This document shows positions 34,245 to 43,700 of a stretch of DNA of 64,000 nt, piece by piece (the first letter of the stretch is position 1; every line of letters begins with the position of its first letter). Origin of the DNA: Ramlibacter sp. (GTDB lineage Bacteria; Pseudomonadota; Gammaproteobacteria; Burkholderiales; Burkholderiaceae_C). The stretch is taken from the NCBI GenBank assembly GCA_019635415.1, contig JAHBZN010000001.1, positions 930,001 to 994,000 of the forward strand, read 5' to 3'. The position numbers and the translations under genes were made by a program. The notes below the pieces were generated by a model. The model was not told the origin of the DNA. It ran no database searches and worked only from the letters and a program-made list of their open reading frames with translations.

Positions 34245-34993
34245 GCACCTATGCCAGTTTTCAAGGCCGCGTCTTTCTCGGCAAGCGCGACACCGACGGT
34301 CTTCCCATCGAAGTGCGCTCGCCCGGCAACGTCGCCGAGCTGAAGCTCTCCCTCAAGACCGACGTCCTGGAGCACTACGAGAGCCAGACCGGCCAGCGCT
34401 CGCTGGATCACCGGATGGTCAAGCAGAAGTCCGCCACCGTGAACCTCACCATCGAGGAATTCACCAAGGAGAACCTTGCGCTGGCTCTCTACGGCAACCA
34501 CGTCGTCGGCACGCCGGGAACGGTCACCGCCGAGCCGGTGGGCGGTGCCACGCCGATTGCGGGCGACCGCTATTTCCTTGCCCACCCGAAAGTGTCGTCC
34601 TTGGTCGTGGTGGATTCGGCAGGCACGCCCGCGACCCTGGTCTTGGGCACGAACTACACGGCTGATCCCGACTTCGGTGCCCTCCAGTTTCTGGATACCA
34701 CCGGCTTCACTGCGCCGTTCAAGGCCAGTTACGCCTACGGCGTGGCCACCGAGATCGGCATCTTCACGCAGGCGCTGCCCGAGCGCTTCCTGCGGCTCGA
34801 AGGCATCAACACGGCCCAGGGCAATGCCAAGGTGCTGGTCGAGCTCTACCGCGTGGCCTTCGATCCGCTGAAGGAAATCTCCTTCATCTCGGACGAGTAC
34901 AACAAGTTCGAGCTGGAGGGATCGCTGCTGGCCGACACCACCAAGCCCTTCGACGCGGTGCTCGGCCAGTTCGGCCGCATCGTGCAACTGTGA
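34241..34993 (+). CDS. Major tail tube protein
   Basis: 250-residue protein assigned as tail tube by position directly before the frameshifted chaperone and tape measure. Beta-rich sequence with GRVFLGKRDTDGLPIEVRSPGNVAELKLSLKT at the start and repeated strands; the C-terminal KEISFISDEYNKFELEGSLLADTTKPFDAVLGQFGRIV resembles the ending of tail tube proteins in other long-tailed phages. Size fits the gpV class (246 in lambda). ATGA overlap with the previous gene. Confidence 0.82.
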   Translation: MSTYASFQGRVFLGKRDTDGLPIEVRSPGNVAELKLSLKTDVLEHYESQTGQRSLDHRMVKQKSATVNLTIEEFTKENLALALYGNHVVGTPGTVTAEPVGGATPIAGDRYFLAHPKVSSLVVVDSAGTPATLVLGTNYTADPDFGALQFLDTTGFTAPFKASYAYGVATEIGIFTQALPERFLRLEGINTAQGNAKVLVELYRVAFDPLKEISFISDEYNKFELEGSLLADTTKPFDAVLGQFGRIVQL

Positions 34994-35004
34994 TGGGTGC
35001 CGCC

Positions 35005-35406
35005 ATGAGTGATCTGGACACCCTCATTCCGCAGGCGGTCGAACTGGTGATCGACGGTGAGCCGCTGGCCATCAAACCGCTGAAGGTGGGGCAGATGCCC
35101 GGCTTTTTGCGGGCGATCTCGCCGGTGATGCAGCAGCTCACTGCCTCCAACATCGACTGGCTGGCGCTGTTCGGCGAGCGTGGTGATGACCTGTTGTCGG
35201 CCATCGCCATTGCCGTCGGCAAGCCTCGGGCGTGGGTCGACGAACTGGCTGCCGACGAGGCCATCCTGCTGGCGGCCAAGGTGATCGAGGTGAACGCCGA
35301 TTTTTTTACCCGGACGGTGATGCCGAAGCTCGACGGCCTGTTTGGCCAAGTGAAGCTGCCGCCCATCGTGAAGGTGGCGGCTGGTTCGATGCCGTCCAGC
35401 ACCTGA
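35005..35406 (+). CDS. Tail assembly chaperone, frame-0 product (gpG-like)
   Basis: 133-residue product by position the tail assembly chaperone that coats the tape measure. The frame could start at 34990, but ATG 35005 gives MSDLDTLIPQAVELV. The sequence LAIKPLKVGQMPGFLRAISPVM and helical middle with DLLSAIAIAVGKPRAWVDEL suit the helical gpG class. A T_TTT_TTT slippery heptamer lies at 35301-35307, after which a -1 shift opens a frame to 35606. The normal product ends VKVAAGSMPSST. Confidence 0.82.
   Translation: MSDLDTLIPQAVELVIDGEPLAIKPLKVGQMPGFLRAISPVMQQLTASNIDWLALFGERGDDLLSAIAIAVGKPRAWVDELAADEAILLAAKVIEVNADFFTRTVMPKLDGLFGQVKLPPIVKVAAGSMPSST
35301..35307 (+). other. Programmed -1 frameshift site
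   Basis: Seven T residues read in frame 0 as GAT-TTT-TTT, an ideal X_XXY_YYZ heptamer. A -1 slip enters the overlapping frame ending at 35606. Most long-tailed phages make a G-GT pair this way. Confidence 0.7.
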
Positions 35407-35606
35407 TCGAGCACGGCCACCGCCTGCCAGACATCCTCGACTACACGTTGGCGCAGGTGCGCGGCTTCGTCGCAGCGACGGCGCGCACCGATGCAGCCCG
35501 CGATGCGCGGTTGCTGTCCGTGATTGCCATCGGCACGCGCAGCGATCCCCGCCACCTCGACCAAACCCTCGACCGACTTACTGACAAGGCCACCGACCGT
35601 GCCTGA
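35307..35606 (+). CDS. Tail assembly chaperone, -1 frame extension (gpGT-like)
   Basis: Extension reached only by -1 frameshifting, since no good start codon or Shine-Dalgarno is seen in this frame. Fused to the 101 frame-0 residues it gives a protein of about 200 residues. The clearly protein-like part begins about 30 codons in: WFDAVQHLIEHGHRLPDILDYTLAQVRGFVAATAR, resembling the T domain that binds tail tube subunits in other phages. The stretch just after the T-run looks less protein-like, so the actual slip may lie nearer 35390. Confidence 0.65.
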   Translation, partial: YPDGDAEARRPVWPSEAAAHREGGGWFDAVQHLIEHGHRLPDILDYTLAQVRGFVAATARTDAARDARLLSVIAIGTRSDPRHLDQTLDRLTDKATDRA

Positions 35607-35611
35607 TCACC

Positions 35612-36256
35612 ATGCGCATTTCCGTCCAGATCGATAGCGCAGCCGCCCAGGCGCAATTGCGCCGTTGGGGCGGCGAGTTCCGCGACAAGGTCAAGAAGGC
35701 GGTGTCTCGGGCGATTGCCAGCGAGGCAGTCGAACTCAAGCAGGACGTGCGCAGCCACGTCGCCAGCCAGATGGCCGTGGTCAAGAAGTCCTTCCTCAAG
35801 GGCTTCAGCGCCAAGGTGCTGGACAAAGACCCGAACCGATTGCCAGCGCTCTACGTGGGCTCGCGCATTCCGTGGTCGGGGATGCACGAGACCGGCGGCC
35901 AGATTGCCGGGCGGATGCTGATTCCACTGAACGGTCGGGTTGGCCGCAAGCGCTTCAAGGCGCAGGTGGCCGAGCTGATGCGCGGCGGCAATGCCTATTT
36001 CATCAAGAACGCGAAGGGAAACATCGTCCTGATGGCCGAGAACATCAAAGAGCACGACCGGCCTCTGGCGGGCTTCAAGCGCCGCTACCGCAAGGCCGAG
36101 GGCATCAAGCGCCTCAAACGCGGCGCGGACATCCCGATTGCCGTCCTGGTGCCCAAGGTTGCGCTCAGGAAGCGCCTCGATGTCGAGCGCTTGGTCGCGG
36201 GTCGTATCCCGCGTCTGGCGGCGGCGGTCGAGAAGCAGATCAGCACGGTGGATTGA
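35612..36256 (+). CDS. Phage tail-associated protein, 214 residues
   Basis: Basic protein between the chaperone and tape measure, a place normally without a gene in lambda-like tails. The N-terminus MRISVQIDSAAAQAQLRRWGGEFRDKVKKAVSRAI is followed by YVGSRIPWSGMHETGGQIAGRMLIPLNG, which recalls the HETG-type segment of minor tail proteins related to HK97 gp10. The C-terminal third is Arg/Lys-rich. It starts 5 bp after the chaperone extension and ends 3 bp before the tape measure. A minor tail or tail completion role is likely but inferred. Confidence 0.65.
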   Translation: MRISVQIDSAAAQAQLRRWGGEFRDKVKKAVSRAIASEAVELKQDVRSHVASQMAVVKKSFLKGFSAKVLDKDPNRLPALYVGSRIPWSGMHETGGQIAGRMLIPLNGRVGRKRFKAQVAELMRGGNAYFIKNAKGNIVLMAENIKEHDRPLAGFKRRYRKAEGIKRLKRGADIPIAVLVPKVALRKRLDVERLVAGRIPRLAAAVEKQISTVD

Positions 36257-36259
36257 TTC

Positions 36260-39200
36260 ATGGCCAAGCGAATTTCCATCCTCGTCGCGCTCGAAGGGGC
36301 CGACGATGGGCTCAAACGTGCCATCACGTCGGCCGAGCGCAGTCTCGGTGAGCTGTCGACCACCGCCAAGACCGCTGGAGCGAAGGCTGCCGCCGGAATA
36401 GCTGAGGTTAAGGCCGGGATGTCAGCCTTCGGCGATCAGGTGGGGACGGCCAAGACGCAGTTGCTGGCCTTCCTGTCGATCAGCTGGGTCGCTGGCAAGG
36501 TGCAGGATATCGTTCAGATCGCCGACGCCTGGAACATGATGTCCGCGCGCCTGAAGCTGGCGACGGCGGGTCAGCGTGAGTTCACCACTGCCCAAGCGGC
36601 CCTGTTCGACATCGCCCAGCGCATTGGCGTGCCGATTCAGGAAACGGCCGCCCTGTACGGCAAGCTCCAGCAGGCCGTGCGGATGCTGGGTGGCGAGCAG
36701 AAGGACGCGCTCACGATCACCGAGAGCATCTCGCAGGCACTGCGCCTGTCGGGCGCATCGGCCACCGAGGCGCAGTCGTCCCTGCTGCAGTTCGGGCAGG
36801 CGCTCGCCTCCGGGGTGCTGCGGGGAGAGGAATTCAACTCCGTCGTCGAGAACAGCCCCCGTCTGGCGCAGGCCTTGGCCGATGGTCTGAACGTGCCCAT
36901 CGGGCGGCTGCGCAAGCTGGCCGAAGAAGGCCGCCTGACTGCTGACGTGGTGGTCAACGCGCTCATGAGCCAGAAGGACAAGCTGGCCAGCGAGTACGCC
37001 CAACTGCCGCAGACGGTGAGCCAGGCCTTCGAGCGCCTGCGCAATGCCTTCGGGCAGTGGATCAACCGGGTCGATGAATCTACGGGCCTGACCAAGAAGC
37101 TGGCCGAGGCGCTGACCTTTCTTGCCAACAACCTCGACACGGTGATGCAGTGGCTCAAGCGCATCGCCGAAGTCGGGCTGGCCGTGCTGATCTACCGCCT
37201 GATCCCGGCGCTGATCACGGCGTGGCAGACCGCCGGTGCGGCGGCCGTCACAGCCGCCAGCGCCACCGCTGCGGCGTGGACGACGGCGAATCTGTCGGTG
37301 TCGGCCGCCGTAGCCAGCGTCGGCGTGCTCAAGACGGCGTTCGCCGTGCTGGGCGCGTTCCTGGTCGGCTGGGAGATCGGGACTTGGTTGTCGGAGAAAT
37401 TCGAGATCGTCCGCAAGGCGGGCATCTTCATGGTCGAGATGCTGGTCAAGGCGGTTGAGCAGCTGCGCTACCGCTGGGAAGCCTTCGCCGCCATCTTCAC
37501 GTCGGACACGATTGCAGAGGCCACCAAGCGCCACGAGGCCCGTCTCGCCGAGATGAACCAGATCTTCGCGCAGATGTATGCCGACGCGACCAAGGGGGCG
37601 GATGCTGCCAAGGGTGCGATGAACACCGCCGCTACCGCCGCCGAGGAAATCGCCAAGCGTCTGGAGGCTGTGCGCCAGGGCACGCAGGAAGCGGTCGGTC
37701 GCGGCATTGAGGCCGTCCACAGCGCTCTGGAGAAGCTGAAATCCCGCCTTGGTGAGGTTGAGCAGGCCGTCGGCAAGGCCAATCAGACGGTCAACGACGC
37801 CACCGCCAAAATGGCCGAGGCCTACAAGGGCCTGACGTCCATCGTTGAGGCCAACCTGCTGCGGCAGATCGAAGCGGTCAAGGCGCGCTACCAGCAGGAA
37901 CAGTCGGCGCTGGAGACATCCAAGCAGTCCGAAGCGGCGCTGATCACCAAGTCGACGCAGCTGCTGACGGATGCCCTCACGCAGCAGACCACGCTGCGGC
38001 GGCAGTCCACGACCGACACGCTAAAACTCATTGACGATGAGTCGAAAGCCCGGATCGAGTCGGCCCGCCGCCAGGGTCAGACGGAAGAAGAGCGCCGCGC
38101 CAACGTCCAGCGGGTCGAAAACGACATCCTGGCCACCAAGCGCCAGACGATGACGCAGGCGCTGGCCGAGTACCGGCAGCACATCGACGCGCTCAACGCC
38201 GAGGCCAACCGGCATCTGGCCGAGATCAAACGCATCGAGGAGGAGAAGCGCCAGCTCTCGATGACGACCGAGGAACGTGTCCGCGACATCCGTCGTCAGG
38301 GCATGACCGACTTCGAGGCCACGGAAGACCGCAAGCGTCAGATCGCCGAGTACCAGGGGAAGGCCCGCGAGGCGCTGGCCAATGGCGAGTTCGAGCAGGC
38401 GCGGCAACTGGCCCAGAAGGCGATGGACTTGGCCTCGCAGGTGGCCAGCTCGCAAACCAGTGAAGCCAAGCGCGGTGAGGACGCCCGCAAGCAGTCCGAG
38501 CAGGCGGTTTCGCAGGTCACCCAACTGGAATCGCAGTCCCGCGATGCCTACCGCAAGCAGGAATATGCGCAAGCCGAAGCCCTGATGCGCCAAGCAGACG
38601 CGTTGCGCGTCGAACTGGCCCAGAAGACCAAGGATGCCGACGCACAGATCGCACAGAGCAAGGATGGCGTCAATCAAGCCATCCAGCGCATCCGGGAATC
38701 GGAAGAGATTCTCAACAAGACCCTGGATGCAGAAGCCAAGGCGCACCAGACCGCCGCGCAGTCGGCATTGACCGCGCGCGACCAGATCCAGCAGACCCTC
38801 ACCCAGACCGAAAGCCAGATCGACCAGATCACGGCCAAGCTGAAAGACGGTCTGAAGGTCACGCTGGATGCCGACACGACCCGCTTCGACAAAGCCATCG
38901 CCGATCTCGACAAGGCCATCGCCGAGAAGGAGTACCTGCTCAAGATTCAGGCCGACTTGCAGGAGGCAGAGAAGAAGCTGCAGCAGTACGAGCAGCTGCT
39001 GAAGGAAGGCAAGACCCTGCCTGTCGATGCCGACGTGTCCAAGGCCAAAGAGGCGCTGGACAAGCTCAAGACCTACGCCGACCAGAACTCGCAGTTCGAA
39101 CTGAAGGTGGCGACCGAGAAGGCGCAGGCCGCGATCACCAACGTCGAGGGGATGATCAAGGCGCTGGATCGTATCCAGACCGAGTCCCGGCATCAGGTCA

Positions 39201-40300
39201 GCACCAACGCCGATGCGGCCCGCGCCGAAATCATGAGTCTCAACGGGGCCAACACCTCAAGCACGCACACGATCTACGTGCGCAAGGTGGAGGCAAACGC
39301 CACTGGTGGGTTGGTGGGCAGTGGCGTGCGCCGCTTTGCTGACGGCGGTGCTGTTGCCCCAGCCTTTCCTCGAATGAGCGGTGGATCGGTTCCCGGCTCT
39401 GGCCACCACGACACTGTGCCGCGCACCTTGGATGCCGGTGCCTTCGTGATTCGCAAGGCTGCTGTGCAGAAGTACGGCGGCGGTGCGCTCTCGCGGCTGG
39501 CCAACGGTGTCGCCCGATTCGCCGTCGGCGGCCGCGTGCTGACTTCTGGCAGCGGCAGTTCCGGGTCTGGCAACGCCGATGGCCAGCCCAGCACCCCGAA
39601 AAAGAACCGGGAGGCGGTCGAAGCTCTGAAGATGATCGATCTCGGCCTGCAGGGCATGAACGAGTACACCAACTGGCTCCAGTGGAACTACGGTGCCTCG
39701 GTCAGCCTGGACATGCGCAGCAAGACGATGGACAGCTACGGCAAGCAGGCCCAGCAGGATCGGCGGGCGCTGGAGGACTTCATCAGCCGCAAGACGCTCA
39801 CCGGCAACGAGCGCCAGAACCTGGAGCGCATCAAACAGACGTGGCGGCAGGCGATGGCCCAGCCGCTGCTCTGGGGCAAAGACCTGGAGCGCGAGCTGAT
39901 CGACTACATGGAGCAGAACCAGGGCGAGTTCTACCGTCGCGGCGGCATGGCCAAGTCCGACACCGTCCCGGCGATGCTCACGCCTGGTGAGTTCGTCGTG
40001 AACAAGGATGCCGTGTCCCGCTACGGCGCTGGCTTCTTCGAGGCGATCAACAGCCTGTCCGCTCCGGCACAGGCCCTGGCCGGTCGTGTGATGGCGGGTG
40101 TCCAGGGCTTCGCATCCGGCGGTCTGGTTCGGCCCGTCGGCAGCAGCATGCCGCGTCCTTCTCTGCCCGACAGCACGCCGACACGCACGGTGCGTGTGGA
40201 GCTGTCTTCGGGGCAGCAGAGGGTCAACGCCACCGTCGACGCACGCGACGAGTCCCGTCTGCTGCAACTGTTGGACGCAGCCCGCGCCCGCACTTCCTGA
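36260..40300 (+). CDS. Tape measure protein
   Basis: 1346-residue tape measure, which by the usual 0.15 nm per residue predicts a tail near 200 nm. The N-terminal tape measure domain is clear (ARLKLATAGQREFTTAQAALFDIAQRIG, SSLLQFGQALASGVLRGEEFNSVVENSPRLAQALADGL). A hydrophobic segment lies at about 300-380, then a very long coiled coil (about 450-1000) rich in Gln, Lys and Glu. The C-terminus repeats a motif twice: GSGHHDTVPRTLDAGAFVIRKAAV-KYG and AKSDTVPAMLTPGEFVVNKDAV-RYG. The start follows the previous stop by 3 bp. Confidence 0.95.
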   Translation: MAKRISILVALEGADDGLKRAITSAERSLGELSTTAKTAGAKAAAGIAEVKAGMSAFGDQVGTAKTQLLAFLSISWVAGKVQDIVQIADAWNMMSARLKLATAGQREFTTAQAALFDIAQRIGVPIQETAALYGKLQQAVRMLGGEQKDALTITESISQALRLSGASATEAQSSLLQFGQALASGVLRGEEFNSVVENSPRLAQALADGLNVPIGRLRKLAEEGRLTADVVVNALMSQKDKLASEYAQLPQTVSQAFERLRNAFGQWINRVDESTGLTKKLAEALTFLANNLDTVMQWLKRIAEVGLAVLIYRLIPALITAWQTAGAAAVTAASATAAAWTTANLSVSAAVASVGVLKTAFAVLGAFLVGWEIGTWLSEKFEIVRKAGIFMVEMLVKAVEQLRYRWEAFAAIFTSDTIAEATKRHEARLAEMNQIFAQMYADATKGADAAKGAMNTAATAAEEIAKRLEAVRQGTQEAVGRGIEAVHSALEKLKSRLGEVEQAVGKANQTVNDATAKMAEAYKGLTSIVEANLLRQIEAVKARYQQEQSALETSKQSEAALITKSTQLLTDALTQQTTLRRQSTTDTLKLIDDESKARIESARRQGQTEEERRANVQRVENDILATKRQTMTQALAEYRQHIDALNAEANRHLAEIKRIEEEKRQLSMTTEERVRDIRRQGMTDFEATEDRKRQIAEYQGKAREALANGEFEQARQLAQKAMDLASQVASSQTSEAKRGEDARKQSEQAVSQVTQLESQSRDAYRKQEYAQAEALMRQADALRVELAQKTKDADAQIAQSKDGVNQAIQRIRESEEILNKTLDAEAKAHQTAAQSALTARDQIQQTLTQTESQIDQITAKLKDGLKVTLDADTTRFDKAIADLDKAIAEKEYLLKIQADLQEAEKKLQQYEQLLKEGKTLPVDADVSKAKEALDKLKTYADQNSQFELKVATEKAQAAITNVEGMIKALDRIQTESRHQVSTNADAARAEIMSLNGANTSSTHTIYVRKVEANATGGLVGSGVRRFADGGAVAPAFPRMSGGSVPGSGHHDTVPRTLDAGAFVIRKAAVQKYGGGALSRLANGVARFAVGGRVLTSGSGSSGSGNADGQPSTPKKNREAVEALKMIDLGLQGMNEYTNWLQWNYGASVSLDMRSKTMDSYGKQAQQDRRALEDFISRKTLTGNERQNLERIKQTWRQAMAQPLLWGKDLERELIDYMEQNQGEFYRRGGMAKSDTVPAMLTPGEFVVNKDAVSRYGAGFFEAINSLSAPAQALAGRVMAGVQGFASGGLVRPVGSSMPRPSLPDSTPTRTVRVELSSGQQRVNATVDARDESRLLQLLDAARARTS

Positions 40301-40310
40301 AGGTTTTCCG

Positions 40311-40718
40311 ATGCAACTGACGAACCTCGAAACCGGGGTGGCTTTGCCATTGCCCGATGACTTGCTGTGGAGCGATGAGCACGCGTGGTCGCCCGCCGTG
40401 GCATCCACGTCCTACCTGATCACCGGTGCCTTGTTGATCCAGTCCGCGACGCGGCAGGCCGGTCGCCCAATCACCTTGGTGGGCGCGCCTGACATGGCCT
40501 GGGCCACCCGGGCCACGGTCGAGCAGCTGCGGGCCTGGGCCGCGTTCCCGGTCGGCAACACCTCAGGGCGCTTCTCGCTGACTTTCGCCGATGGCCGCTC
40601 GTTCACCGTGGCCTTCCGCCACGCGGAGACGGCCATCGAAGCGGAGCCGGTGCTTGGCATTCCCGCGCGGGCCGACACCGATTTCTACCGACTGACCCTT
40701 CGATTCCTGGAGATCTGA
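40311..40718 (+). CDS. Minor tail protein, 135 residues
   Basis: Unnamed tail protein directly after the tape measure, in the gpM/distal-tail position. It has an alternating beta pattern: TNLETGVALPLPDDLLWSDEHAWSPAV, GRPITLVGAPDMAWATRATVEQLRAWAAF and GRSFTVAFRHAETAIEAEPV, then DTDFYRLTLRFLEI. The sequence around RFLEI and the DGRSFTVAFRH turn suggest a ring-forming tail-tip adaptor. Start ATG 40311; the long upstream frame extension is a shadow of the tape measure. One bp separates it from the next gene. Confidence 0.65.
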   Translation: MQLTNLETGVALPLPDDLLWSDEHAWSPAVASTSYLITGALLIQSATRQAGRPITLVGAPDMAWATRATVEQLRAWAAFPVGNTSGRFSLTFADGRSFTVAFRHAETAIEAEPVLGIPARADTDFYRLTLRFLEI

Positions 40719-40719
40719 C

Positions 40720-43700
40720 ATGCCGATCCAATCCGGCGACGTGAAACTGCTGAAGTCCGCCGTGATGGCGGACGTGCCCGAAGGGGGTGGCGCGCCCAGG
40801 GGCAACACCATTGCCGATGGTGTCTCGAACGCCATCTTCCCTGACATCTCGGAACTGGACCGCGCCGGAGGCCGGGTCAACCTGCGCAAGTCCTTCGTCT
40901 CGGTGCAGACCGACGACACCGACACCTACTTCGGTGCCAATGTGATCGTGGCCGAGCCGCCGCAGGATGCCCGTGTCAGCGTCACCCTGTTCAGCACCGA
41001 GAAGACCTTCGACACCCGCGAGCAGGCGCAAGTCCGCATCGAGGCCTACCTCAACAAGGGCCCCGAGTGGGCGGGCTACCTGTTCGAGAACCACATTGCG
41101 GGCCAGCGCGTCATCCAGCTCTTCCAGCGCACGACCGACACCGTCCCCAACGTCGGCCAGACCCTGGTCTTGATCGAAAACGAGGGCTTGGGCACGCAGA
41201 AAGAGCAGTACATCCGGGCCACCTCGGTGTCGGTCGTGGAGCGCACCTTCACCTACAACAGCGACCAGGACTACAAGGCCAATGTCGTCACGGTCGAGAT
41301 CAGCGACGCGCTGCGCTACGACTTCACCGGCTCACCCGCCACGCGCACCTTCACGCGCGCCAGCAATAGCACCAAGACCCGCGACACGGTCGTGGCCGAC
41401 GCGGGCACCTACGTCGGCGTGGTGCCACTGACCCAGGCGGCCGCCGTCGGTGATTTCACGATCAAGGGCGCTTCGATCTACACCCAACTGGTGCCCAGCG
41501 CCCAGACCGAAACGCCGATCTCCTTCGTGCCGCCGTATGCGGCCGCAGGGCTGCCCGTGCCGGGCGCGGTGCCGGTCAGCTACACGGCCAGCCACGCCTG
41601 GACGACGAGCATCAAATTCAACCTGCCGGGCGGCTGCTTGCCGGGCTCGGTGACCATCGCCACGGATGGCATCACGATTTTCGACGACGCGGGCCTGCTA
41701 AAGACGGCCAGCGGAACGATGGGCACCATCGACTACGCCAACGGCATCCTGAGCCTCAACTCCGGCTCGATGTCGAACACCAAGGCCATCACCTACACGC
41801 CCGCCGCGCAGATTCTGCGTGCGCCGCAAAGCTCGGAAATTCCGGTCACGCCCGAGTCGCGCAGCCAGTCCTATGTCGGCACGGTCAATCCGGTGCCGCA
41901 GCCCGGCACGCTGTCGATCAGCTACATGGCACAAGGCCGCTGGTACGTGTTGTCCGATGCCGGAAACGGCTCCCTCAAGGGCCTGGACGCCAGCTACGGT
42001 GCGGGCACCTTCAACCGGAACACCGGTGCGTTCGTCGTGACGCTGGGAGCGCTGCCCGACGTCGGCAGTTCACTCGTCCTGACCTGGAACGTGCCGACGC
42101 AGGAAACGCAGCAGCCATCCACCACCCTAAAGGCGGCGCAAAGCCTCGCCTTGAACCCGCCCGCAGGGACGGCGGTGCAACCCGGGTCGCTCACCGTGTC
42201 CTGGGAGTACGGCGGCACAAAGACGGCAACGGCAGCCACGTCGGGCGTGCTGTCCGGGGCGGCTACCGGGTTCTTGAGCGTTGCGCAGAACCGCCTGGAC
42301 TTCGCGCCCAACGTGCTGCCGTCGGTGGGCACGCAGCTCACCGTGAGCTACGTGGCAGGCCCGAAGCAGGAGGATTCGTTCGCGCATCCGTCCCGCAATG
42401 GCGCGGGGACGCTGCCGGTCACAGCGACCCTCGGGGCCATCGATCCTGGGTCGCTCGAAGTCGAATGGAACACGCTGACCGACACGTCGGTGCTGGGCGC
42501 GTACACCTTCCAGCAGTTGATGGAGATGGGCGTGCCGTTCGCGTGGCGCGACCCGACCCAGATCGCCCGCGACGATGGCGGCGGCAACGTCGTCCTCAAT
42601 GGCGCGAGCATCGGCACCGTCAACTACGCGACCGGCGCGGTGGTGTTCAACCCGGACGTGAGCATCCTGATTCCGCGCCCGAACTACACCGCTGTCGCCA
42701 TCGCGGGCATCGGACGCTGGCGGCTGAACTACGGTGGCATCTCCTATGTCGCTGCGCCGTCGCTCTACCCGAACGACGAATCGGGCTACGTGAAGCTGCG
42801 CTACAACAGCCCGGGCTCCACCAGCAACCACTCGGAGACGTTCCAGTTTGCGCCCAGCTTCAAGCTGGTGCCTGGTGTGAATGCACAGGTGGTGACGGGC
42901 ACGGTGCTTCTCACGATCTCGGGCGCGCAGCCCTGGGGTGACAACGGCCAGGGCACGCTGCGCGAGTTCACCACCAGCGGCTGGATCACGCGCGGCGCGA
43001 TCAACTATCTCTCGGGTGACGTCACCCTGACGTCCTGGACGGCGGGCGTGACCAACGCCATCACGCGCGCCAGTTGCGTGACCACGGTCGGCGAGAACAT
43101 CTCCAGCGAATTCGTGTTCCGTACCGGCGCGGCTCCGCTGCGCCCGGGGTCGCTGTCGATCCAGTACGCCCGCGCCGTCGGCGGCACGCAAAACGTGACG
43201 GCCGGAATCGACGGCAAGATCGAGGCGACCGGCATCACTGGCAGCGTCGACTACGAGACCGGTCTGGTGCGCGTTCGCTTCGGAACGATGGTCACGGCGG
43301 CAGGGAACGAGAGCCAGCCTTGGTACGCCGCCGACCGGGTGGGCACGGACGGCAAGATCTTCCGACCCGAGCCAGTGGCTGCATCCAGCGTGCGCTACAG
43401 CGCTGTGGCCTACAGCTATCTGCCGCTGGACGCTGATTTGCTTGGCATCGATCCGGTGCGCCTGCCCAGCGATGGACGCGTGCCGATCTTTCGGCCGGGC
43501 GGCTTTGCCGTGGTGGGCCATACCGGCAAGATCACCACTTCGGTCAGCAACGGCCAGACCATCAACTGCGCGCGGGTGCGCCTGTCGCGCGTGCGGGTGG
43601 TCGGCCACGACGGCTCGGTGATCCACACCGGCTACACCACCGATCTGGAGGCGGGTACCGTCACCTTCACCAACGTGACGGGCTACAGCCAGCCCGTGAC

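Noticed and set aside
40098..40310. 71-codon upstream extension of the 135-residue tail protein
   Set aside because: It overlaps the tape measure end in another frame and has Cys/Ser/Arg-rich shadow composition; ATG 40311 fits the operon.
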